From CAZEHO01 sp964511945 (lineage in GTDB: Bacteria; Actinomycetota; Acidimicrobiia; Spongiisociales; UBA11373), in the NCBI GenBank assembly GCA_964511945.1, contig CAZEHO010000007.1, positions 36,690 to 100,689 of the forward strand: a DNA stretch of 64,000 bases. The letters are read 5' to 3'. The notes beneath the pieces were generated by a model. That model was not told the origin of the DNA and did not search any database. It was given only the letters and a program-made list of their open reading frames with translations. The translations under genes and the position numbers were made by a program. Positions 43,658 to 50,348 of this stretch are shown here, piece by piece. Numbering within the stretch: the first letter of the stretch is position 1; every line of letters starts with the position of its first letter.

Positions 43658-43762
43658 ATAACCAATCCGTTCACCAGTCCCGTCGCTTCCCTGATCAGGG
43701 TCCAACGACCGTAAGCGACCGTGGCCCGGGTCCTCTAGGTTTGGTGCTGACCAGGAGGTGGC

Positions 43763-45328
43763 ATGGATGACCTGACCCCGGAGCAGCCTGAGGAGGCTGC
43801 TGCCGCAGACGACGCGGTGGAGCAGCAGCCGGAGCGACGGTCGCTGTATCGCCACCCGCTGGCCGCTGTCGGTGGTGCCATGCTCGGTGCCGGGGTCACC
43901 AGCTTCATCGTCCTCGTGCTGATCGACCTCACTGCTGGTCAAGAGAACCCGTACCGGTCGCTGGTCACCTTCATCGCAGTGCCCGTGGTGATCACAATCG
44001 GTTCGTTGCTGTTCCTGCTCGCCATCCGCATCCAGGTCGTACAGGCCCGCCGCCGCGGCGAGAACGTCCGCTTCAACCTTCGCATCGAGCCAACGAATCC
44101 GAAGTACATGCGCAATCTGTGGCTGTTTATCGGCCTCCTCGCTGCATTGGTCCTCCTGGTCGGGTTCAGCAGCTTCAAGGCGTATGAGGCGACCGATTCG
44201 GTCGCATTCTGTGGGGAGGCGTGCCACACGGTGATGGAGCCGCAGGCGGTGACCTATGAGGCGTCCGCCCATGCCCGCGTCCCGTGTGCCGAGTGTCACA
44301 TCGGGCCCGGTGCGTCGTTCTGGGTTCGGGCCAAGGTCGATGGAATCCGCCAGGTATGGCGAACCATGACCAACTCATACGAGCGCCCTGTGGCCACCCC
44401 TATCGAGAACCTGCGACCGGCCCAGGAGACCTGTGAGCAGTGCCACTGGCCGGATCAGTTCTACGGCCAGAAGCTGATCAACACCACCTACTACCGCACC
44501 GATGAGGCCAACTCGCCGTGGAGCGTCAGCCTGCTCGTCAACGTCGGGGGCGGCAACCCACGCACCGGGGTTCTCGAGGGCATCCATTGGCACATGGTGA
44601 CCGACAACATCATCGAGTACATCGCTATGGATCACAAGCGCCAGGAGATCCCCTGGGTCCGCATCACCGATGGTGCCGGAAACGAGACGGTCTATGCCGA
44701 TCCGGACGTGACGATCGACCCGGAAAGCGATGACCTCGAGACCCGGACCTTCGATTGCATCGACTGCCACAACCGGCCCAGCCACCACTTCCTTCCACCG
44801 GCGACCGCGATGAACCTGGAGATGTCGAAGGGGACGATCTCCGACGCACTGCCCTATATCCGCAAGGTCGGGCTCGAATTGCTGAACGCGAGTTATGAGA
44901 CCCGCGAAGAGGCCAACGCAGTGATCCCCGCAAGCCTGGCCGAGTTCTACCGGATCGAACACGGTGGAGACTACGAGGCGCTTCGGTCTGAGATCGACCA
45001 GGCATCGACCGTTCTGCTCGAGATCTACAACACCTTCTTCTTCCCGGAGATGAGGACCGACTACCGGGTGCGCATCAACAACAACAGCCACTTCGTCAAC
45101 GAGGGCTGCTTCCGGTGCCACGGGACGACGCTGCAAACGGCGGCGGGCGAGACCATCAACGATTCGTGCGACTCGTGCCACGCGATCGTGGCACAGGGTC
45201 CTTCAGACGACCTGAGCGATCTCGAGACTGACCTGAACGGTCTCGAGTTCGTCCATCCGGTGGACATCGGTGACGTGTGGAAGACGATCAAATGCACCCA
45301 GTGCCACACCCCGGCACAGGGGTACTAG
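43763..45328 (+). CDS. NapC/NirT-like multiheme cytochrome c (seven hemes)
   Basis: The 521-residue protein has an acidic start, two membrane helices (about 33–58 and 66–90), a third at about 115–137 and then a heme domain with seven sites: CGEACH (a CX3CH site), CAECH, CEQCH, CIDCH, CFRCH, CDSCH, CTQCH. The FCGEACHTVMEPQAVTYEAS opening is typical of the NapC/NirT quinol dehydrogenase group, which take electrons from the quinol pool. Between hemes 3 and 6 is a long region of unknown fold (about 240–440). Its stop TAG is the first three bases of the MITE-like element. Partner reductase not seen. Confidence 0.82.
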   Translation: MDDLTPEQPEEAAAADDAVEQQPERRSLYRHPLAAVGGAMLGAGVTSFIVLVLIDLTAGQENPYRSLVTFIAVPVVITIGSLLFLLAIRIQVVQARRRGENVRFNLRIEPTNPKYMRNLWLFIGLLAALVLLVGFSSFKAYEATDSVAFCGEACHTVMEPQAVTYEASAHARVPCAECHIGPGASFWVRAKVDGIRQVWRTMTNSYERPVATPIENLRPAQETCEQCHWPDQFYGQKLINTTYYRTDEANSPWSVSLLVNVGGGNPRTGVLEGIHWHMVTDNIIEYIAMDHKRQEIPWVRITDGAGNETVYADPDVTIDPESDDLETRTFDCIDCHNRPSHHFLPPATAMNLEMSKGTISDALPYIRKVGLELLNASYETREEANAVIPASLAEFYRIEHGGDYEALRSEIDQASTVLLEIYNTFFFPEMRTDYRVRINNNSHFVNEGCFRCHGTTLQTAAGETINDSCDSCHAIVAQGPSDDLSDLETDLNGLEFVHPVDIGDVWKTIKCTQCHTPAQGY

Positions 45329-45495
45329 TGCCACGTCACAAAACGTTTGGCGGGTTCAGATGCGGCTCAGGACGCCTCCGGCTGTGTCCTCGCCCTTGAC
45401 GCACGCATCCGAGTGCGCCTGCGGGACTGCGTCCTTGCCGGGCGACGCCCTGAGCTCGCCCTGAAACCTCGCCAACGTTATGAGACACGGCACTA
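45326..45495. mobile_element. MITE-like element with imperfect terminal inverted repeats
   Basis: The left end 45326–45352 (TAGTGCC ... ACGTTTGGCG) and the right end 45470–45495 (CGCCAACGTT ... GGCACTA) are reverse complements at 22 of 26 aligned bases. The 170-base element has no open frame. Its core shares blocks with the tract at 60726–60879: CAGATGCGGC, CCGGCTG, GTCCTCG, TGCGTCCTTGCCGG and CTCGCCCTGA, in the same order. It is thus a dispersed non-coding repeat. No target duplication is apparent. Confidence 0.65.
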
Positions 45496-45506
45496 GCTCG
45501 CTTCAC

Positions 45507-45603
45507 TCGCAGGGAGTAGCAAGTAGGCGTAGGTAGTAGACAGACCGCACGGCGAACGGTTCTGCTTACTGCCAATCTCCTATTCCCTACTGCCTACTCT
45601 GTC
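45507..45603. repeat. Heptamer repeat, two opposed arms
   Basis: 45562–45603 reads CTGCTTA, CTGCCAA, TCTCCTA, TTCCCTA, CTGCCTA, CTCTGTC in exact phase. 45507–45540 is a GTAG-rich tract (AGTAGCAAGTAGGCGTAGG ...) that is roughly the reverse complement of it. The layout of two arms mirrors 606–702. It ends four bases before the EamA start. Confidence 0.65.
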
Positions 45604-45606
45604 CTG

Positions 45607-46488
45607 ATGCCTGCTCGCTCCGCCATCTCCCGCTCGATCGCGGTCACGCCGCCTGAGTTGCTCTTCGTGCTCAGTGGCATCTCGATGTATGCCGGCGCTG
45701 CGGTTGCGGTGGTCGCCTTCGATTATCTCCCGCCGGCAGGGGTGGCGTGGTTTCGGGTCCTCTGGGCGGGCCTGATCGTCCTGGCCCTGCGCCGGGCGTG
45801 GAGAGGTCCGTGGACACGGCGTCAGTTGCTGCTTGCGGGGCTCTTCGGGAGCGCGCTGGCGGCGATGAACCTCACGTTCTATCTTGCCCTGGATCGGCTC
45901 CCCCTGGGCAACACGGTCGCCATCGAGTTCCTCGGACCGGTGTCGGTGGCCGCATTCGGGTCTCGGTCGGCTCGAAGCGTTGCTGCCCTGGGACTCACGA
46001 CGGCCGGGGTGGTGGTGCTCGCCGGCGTCGAGGGTGAGGCGAGTGCCCTGGGCGTCGTCTTTGCGTTGATGGCTGCTCTCTTCTGGGCCGGCTACATCGT
46101 GCTGGGAGCTCGGGTTGCCGCCGAAGCACGGTCGGTCGACGGGCTCGGCGTGGGGATGCTGATCGGAGCTCTGGTGATCGCTCCGTTCGGTCTGGGACCG
46201 GCGCTGGAGTTCACCACCCACTGGTGGGTCATCTTCCTCACGATGGCCACCGCGGTGCTGTCGAATGTGATTCCGTATGGGCTCGACCAGGTCATCCTGC
46301 AACGGCTCGCCCGGGCCCGGTTTGCGTTCCTCATGGCGCTGCTGCCGGTGACCGCCACCATCACCGGTCTGGTCGCCCTCGGGCAGACTCCGGGGGTGGT
46401 GGAGTTGGTCGGCATCGGGCTGGTTGCCGTAGGCATCGCCGTCTCGGGCCGGCCCCGCGATCCAATGGAGGCGGGCCACTCTGCCTGA
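45607..46488 (+). CDS. EamA/DMT family transporter (RhtA-like)
   Basis: The 293-residue protein has ten helices in two EamA halves. Elements such as ALDRLPLGNTVAIEFLGPV (about 95–113) and SNVIPYGLDQVILQRLARARFA are typical of the RhtA threonine/homoserine exporter branch. ATG 45607 abuts the repeat tract; no clear ribosome site is visible there. It lies inside the respiratory island but shows no functional link. Confidence 0.85.
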   Translation: MPARSAISRSIAVTPPELLFVLSGISMYAGAAVAVVAFDYLPPAGVAWFRVLWAGLIVLALRRAWRGPWTRRQLLLAGLFGSALAAMNLTFYLALDRLPLGNTVAIEFLGPVSVAAFGSRSARSVAALGLTTAGVVVLAGVEGEASALGVVFALMAALFWAGYIVLGARVAAEARSVDGLGVGMLIGALVIAPFGLGPALEFTTHWWVIFLTMATAVLSNVIPYGLDQVILQRLARARFAFLMALLPVTATITGLVALGQTPGVVELVGIGLVAVGIAVSGRPRDPMEAGHSA

Positions 46489-46498
46489 TCCAGAGGCT

Positions 46499-46966
46499 GT
46501 GAGAATCCAGCCATGGTTTACAGCACCTCCGCGGGTGACCCTGCGCGAAATCACCAGGGACACGGTGTGCGACATAATGCGCCTCGATGTGACAGAGCAC
46601 CAGAAGAGCTTCGTGGCATCCAACAGCGTGTCGATCGCTCAGGCGCACTTCGAACCAAAGGCCTGGTTCCGAGCGGTCTATGCCGGCGACGATCCGGTCG
46701 GGTTCGTCATGGTGTACGAGGATCCGGAGAAGCCGAAGTTCTACCTGTGGCGGTTCATGATCGATCACCGCCACCAGGGAAGGGGATACGGCAGAGCCGC
46801 CCTCGAGCAGGTTATTGAGCGGGTCCGGGGACTTCCCAGGGCGACGACTCTGCTCACGTCGTACGTCCCGGGGGAGGGCTCAGCGGGCGCGTTCTATCAC
46901 CGGAGGGGATTCGCCGACACTGGGGATGTCGAAGGCGAAGAGCTCGTTACCGCGCTCGAACTCTGA
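46499..46966 (+). CDS. GNAT family N-acetyltransferase (spermidine acetyltransferase-like)
   Basis: A 155-residue single-domain acetyltransferase. The CoA-binding motif DHRHQGRGYGRAALEQVIE (about 88–106) and FYLWRFMIDHRHQG are characteristic, and VYEDPEKPKFYLWRFMID closely resembles polyamine acetyltransferases of the BltD/SpeG group. It starts with GTG 46499. The amine substrate is inferred only from resemblance. Convergent to the bc complex operon. Confidence 0.82.
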   Translation: MRIQPWFTAPPRVTLREITRDTVCDIMRLDVTEHQKSFVASNSVSIAQAHFEPKAWFRAVYAGDDPVGFVMVYEDPEKPKFYLWRFMIDHRHQGRGYGRAALEQVIERVRGLPRATTLLTSYVPGEGSAGAFYHRRGFADTGDVEGEELVTALEL

Positions 46967-46982
46967 CCCGGCTCGACACCGC

Positions 46983-49094
46983 TTAGTTGTCCAGCGGCCC
47001 CTGCCGGATCCAGGTCTCGATGACCTCGATCTCGTGGGGACGAAGCATTCGACCAGGCGGCATGAGCGGTCCGCCGATTTCGTAGAGACGCTGCACCAGA
47101 ATGCTCGCCTCGGGGTCGCCCGGGATGACAACCGGTGCGTTGTCGCCGGTGCTCACCACGTCGTCATAGGTCTCGGCCGACCAACCACCCAGCGATCCGT
47201 GACAGGCGACGCAGTACGCCCGGAACAACGGGAAGACATCCTCCTGGAATGAGATGACCAGGACTTCATCTGGGGCATCGTCGGGAACGGAACCGGACGC
47301 GAAGCCCCTGATGTACTCGACCATCTCCGAGAGCTGTTGGTCCGTGAGGATCCCACCCCAGGCGATCATGGCGGTTCCGTCGTGCCCCTGTTCGATCGCC
47401 CGATATAGCTGACCGTCGGTCGTGGTAGCGTGCCGCTCCTCGCCGATGAACGATGGCCCGAGCCCGCCTTCGGCGGTAGCTCCATGGCACTGCGCACAGA
47501 ACTGGGCGTAGGTGACCGAGGCCGGAACGGATAGATCGGGGACCTCGGGCTCGGGCCGCTCGAACACCGGTGGAATCTCGACCGGTGGATCGGCCTGCCA
47601 GGCCCGGATGAAGGCAACGATCGCGCCGATTTCTTCTTCGTCGAGCGGCCCTCCAAAGCTCAGTCCGAACGGCGACATCCCGGAATCGGGCTGCCCCTGA
47701 TTGATAATGGCCCGAATGGTGGTGTCGTCGCGGGTCGCCAGATACTGGCCGGTGCTGATCGGCGGAATCACCAGATCGGGATTGGCCGGGTTGAGCCCGC
47801 CTTCTCCAAAATCGCCGTGGCAATCGGCGCAGTTGTCGGCGTAGAGCGGTTGCCCGGCGATCGCCGGCGACCCCTGCGCAGCGTCGAACGCGTAGGCCGT
47901 GAGGGCGTCGATCTGCTCGACGGTCAGGATCTGGCCCCACACCGGCATGGTTTCGTGTGAGCCGCCCTCTGCGATGATTAGGGTCGCCTCCTCCCGGTCC
48001 GCGGCGGCGGGGACCTGGGCACCATGGCAGAACGTGCAGTGAGCCTCGTAGAGCGCCGCCGCGGCAGGATCGGTTGCGACGGGATCGACGACGTAGCTCG
48101 CCAGCACTGCGATCTCGCCATCGCTGAGAACGCCGCTCATGGCCGGCATCTGCTGGTGGCCCCCTCCGAGTTCGATGATGTGTCGCAGGTCCTCCTCGGT
48201 GCCTGCAAAGGCCACGGCGTTGCCGTGGCACGCCGAGCAGTTCTCAGCGAAGAGTCGATGACCGTCGGGGGCGATCAGGAAGTTCACCAGGGCGGAGGCA
48301 GCATCACCGGTCGGGACGTCGATCTCCAATCCGGCGTGGGCTTCGAAATCGGGGGCGTCGAGCGCCGCCCGCAATGTCAGCGGGTTGATGTTTCCGAGGG
48401 CTTCGGCGTCGTGGCAGTCGCTGCAGTTCCTTCGGAACACGTCGTTCCCGTTGGGCGACAGGATGAATCCGGCCAGGGCGTCGATCTCATCGTTGGTGAG
48501 GTCACCCGACCATGCCGGCATACCCGCATGCCCGCCCTCGGCGATGACGTCGCTGAGCGATACGCCGGCGGGAACGACGATCGAGGCGCTATGGCACCCG
48601 GCGCAGTTTTCTACATAGAGCATGGCGACGGGGTCACCTTCGAGGGCCTCCGCCGGCGGTGGGTTCTCGGAGACCGCGATGAAAGACAGCACGCCGATGG
48701 CGATGACGACGAAGAGTGTGCCTGCGAGAACGAACGGTCGCGCCAGGATATGGCGCTTCGGCGATCGATCGAGCCAAGGCAAAGCGATGATCAGAATCAA
48801 CACGACGCTGGGGATCACGATGACGCCGACGAACTCGAGGTTCCCGGGGAAGTACTTCAGCAGTTGGAAGAGGTAGAGGAAGTACCACTCGGGCGTCGGT
48901 GTGAACGACGAATCGGACGGATCTGCCCGCTCACCGAGTTCGGCACCGATGAAGGCCGACAGCAGGATGAGTACCACAAAGACGATCAGAGAGACGACGG
49001 CGTCCTTGAAGAGGGCATCCGGCCAGAAGGGGATGCCCTTCTTCTTGGCCTCCTGATACTCCTCGCGGTATTGCTCTCTGCTCTCCTCGTCCAC
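46983..49094 (-). CDS. qcrC: Cytochrome bc complex subunit IV fused to seven cytochrome c domains (QcrC-like)
   Basis: The 703-residue protein begins with a b6f subunit IV-like domain: three helices (about 25–45, 65–90, 105–135) and the quinol-site motif TPEWYFLYLFQLLKYFP (about 60–76), followed by a c-type tail of seven CXXCH sites (CAGCH, CSDCH, CSACH, CTFCH, CADCH, CAQCH, CVACH). Several modules have the class I pattern with GGHAGMPAW or GGSHETMPVW methionine ligands. Bacillus QcrC is a subunit IV fused to a single c domain; here it is greatly enlarged. GTG 49094 lies one base after the cytochrome b stop. Confidence 0.87.
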   Translation of the reverse strand: MDEESREQYREEYQEAKKKGIPFWPDALFKDAVVSLIVFVVLILLSAFIGAELGERADPSDSSFTPTPEWYFLYLFQLLKYFPGNLEFVGVIVIPSVVLILIIALPWLDRSPKRHILARPFVLAGTLFVVIAIGVLSFIAVSENPPPAEALEGDPVAMLYVENCAGCHSASIVVPAGVSLSDVIAEGGHAGMPAWSGDLTNDEIDALAGFILSPNGNDVFRRNCSDCHDAEALGNINPLTLRAALDAPDFEAHAGLEIDVPTGDAASALVNFLIAPDGHRLFAENCSACHGNAVAFAGTEEDLRHIIELGGGHQQMPAMSGVLSDGEIAVLASYVVDPVATDPAAAALYEAHCTFCHGAQVPAAADREEATLIIAEGGSHETMPVWGQILTVEQIDALTAYAFDAAQGSPAIAGQPLYADNCADCHGDFGEGGLNPANPDLVIPPISTGQYLATRDDTTIRAIINQGQPDSGMSPFGLSFGGPLDEEEIGAIVAFIRAWQADPPVEIPPVFERPEPEVPDLSVPASVTYAQFCAQCHGATAEGGLGPSFIGEERHATTTDGQLYRAIEQGHDGTAMIAWGGILTDQQLSEMVEYIRGFASGSVPDDAPDEVLVISFQEDVFPLFRAYCVACHGSLGGWSAETYDDVVSTGDNAPVVIPGDPEASILVQRLYEIGGPLMPPGRMLRPHEIEVIETWIRQGPLDN

Positions 49095-49095
49095 G

Positions 49096-49755
49096 TCAGT
49101 CCCCCTTCTTCGGGGGTGCGGAGATACCGACACGAATCACCAGGTAGAGGTGGACGCCGATAAGGAGCAGAAGAATCGCCGGCAGCACCCACACGTGGAT
49201 ACCGAAGAACCGCGCCAGGGTGACGGCGGACAGTTCCTCACCGCCGCGGGCGACCTCGAGCAGCGAGTCTCCGATACCCGGCGTGACCTCGATCATTCGA
49301 GTACCGACGACCGTCGCCCAGTAGGCCTTCTGATCCCATGGCAGGAGATAGCCGGTGAAGCCGAAAGCGATCGTCACCACCATCAGGCCGACTCCGGTCA
49401 GCCAGGTGACTTCCCGGGGGTACTTGTAGGAACCGTGGTAGATCACCCGGGCCATGTGGAGGCCCACCAGGATGACCATGGCCGTGGCGCCCCAATGATG
49501 GAGACCGCGGATCAGCCATCCACCGGCGAGTTCATCACTGATGTACTCGACCGTGTCGTAGGCATCCGCGGGGCTGGGGACGTAGTAGATCGTCAGGAGG
49601 ATCCCGGTGACGATCTGGTTCACGACCACGAACAACGTGGCGCTGCCCAATGTGTAGAGCCAGTTGACCTTTGGGATGTTCCGAAGGAACACCGCTGACT
49701 TGATATCGCTCCACCCGGTGCGTTCATCGATCCAGTTGGAGAATCGTCCACTCAC
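49096..49755 (-). CDS. qcrB: Cytochrome b6-like subunit (QcrB/PetB)
   Basis: The 219-residue protein has four membrane helices and the four heme-ligand histidines in LHHWGATAMV, LHMARVIYHG, GIHVWVLP and GVHLYLV positions, as well as GYLLPWDQKAYWATVVGT, the conserved Qo-side motif. The length and the break after helix four match the split b6-type cytochrome of b6f and Firmicute complexes, not the fused long cytochrome b of most actinobacteria. Its stop is one base from the next gene (qcrC) and its start follows the Rieske stop. Confidence 0.93.
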   Translation of the reverse strand: MSGRFSNWIDERTGWSDIKSAVFLRNIPKVNWLYTLGSATLFVVVNQIVTGILLTIYYVPSPADAYDTVEYISDELAGGWLIRGLHHWGATAMVILVGLHMARVIYHGSYKYPREVTWLTGVGLMVVTIAFGFTGYLLPWDQKAYWATVVGTRMIEVTPGIGDSLLEVARGGEELSAVTLARFFGIHVWVLPAILLLLIGVHLYLVIRVGISAPPKKGD

Positions 49756-49756
49756 G

Positions 49757-50272
49757 TCACACCTCGAGGCTCACCTGAATCTGTCCGTTTTCGACCCGAA
49801 TCTCGTAGGTCTCCAGTGCCCGGGGCGGCGGACCGTCGATGACGTCACCGGCCTTGGAGAAGACTGCGTTGTGACAGGGGCAGAAGAAGCCGGTGTCGTC
49901 GACGAAGCGCACCCTGCAGCCGAGGTGTGTACAGATGTTGGAGAGGCCTTTGAACGTCCTGCCGTCCTCGGTGAGGATGTAGACGGCGACCTCCTCTTCG
50001 GTGGACTCCCAGGCATTCGTTCTCACGATGGTCGTCTTGAAGAGGGTGGGAACGCCGAGTTCGACCTTGTCGGCCGCGCCGAGGGGGAACCACTCACGGC
50101 CCCTGGTCTGCCGGCGGGAGGGTCCGATGAGATAGGCCACCGAAGGGATCGCCCAGCCGGCGATGATGGCCCCGCCGATTCCGAGCGTCACCGCTCCGAG
50201 AAAGCGCCGACGTGTGACGGAATCGGCCAAACGTTCATCTCCGGATGGTGGGCCCTGCGATGATTGCGTCAC
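49757..50272 (-). CDS. qcrA: Rieske iron–sulfur protein of the bc complex
   Basis: A 171-residue protein with a twin-arginine type N-terminus (TRRRFLGA, about 20–27) and anchor helix (about 27–50), followed by the Rieske fold with the cluster motifs CTHLGC (about 115–120) and CPCHNAVF (about 131–138), which supply two Cys and two His to the [2Fe-2S] cluster. It passes electrons from quinol to cytochrome c. First gene of qcrA-qcrB-qcrC on the minus strand. Confidence 0.94.
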   Translation of the reverse strand: MTQSSQGPPSGDERLADSVTRRRFLGAVTLGIGGAIIAGWAIPSVAYLIGPSRRQTRGREWFPLGAADKVELGVPTLFKTTIVRTNAWESTEEEVAVYILTEDGRTFKGLSNICTHLGCRVRFVDDTGFFCPCHNAVFSKAGDVIDGPPPRALETYEIRVENGQIQVSLEV

Positions 50273-50297
50273 TTTAGGGCTCTCTGCCCGACGCGGC

Positions 50298-50323
50298 GGA
50301 GCCGGGCCCGAAGGCCCGGCTCC
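50298..50323 (-). terminator. Hairpin between decaheme gene and Rieske gene
   Basis: An 11-bp perfect stem GGAGCCGGGCC / GGCCCGGCTCC closes a four-base loop (UUCG on the minus strand). It stands 26 bases past the decaheme stop and 26 bases before the Rieske start. No T tract follows, so it may attenuate, or stabilise the end of, the decaheme transcript. Confidence 0.65.
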
Positions 50324-50348
50324 AGCTCATCGCAGGTATGGGTACTGG

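Noticed and set aside
31090..45603. Heptamer tracts as a CRISPR array
   Set aside because: There are no constant repeats of 24–40 bases, no spacers of uniform length and no cas genes; the units are seven bases long and degenerate.
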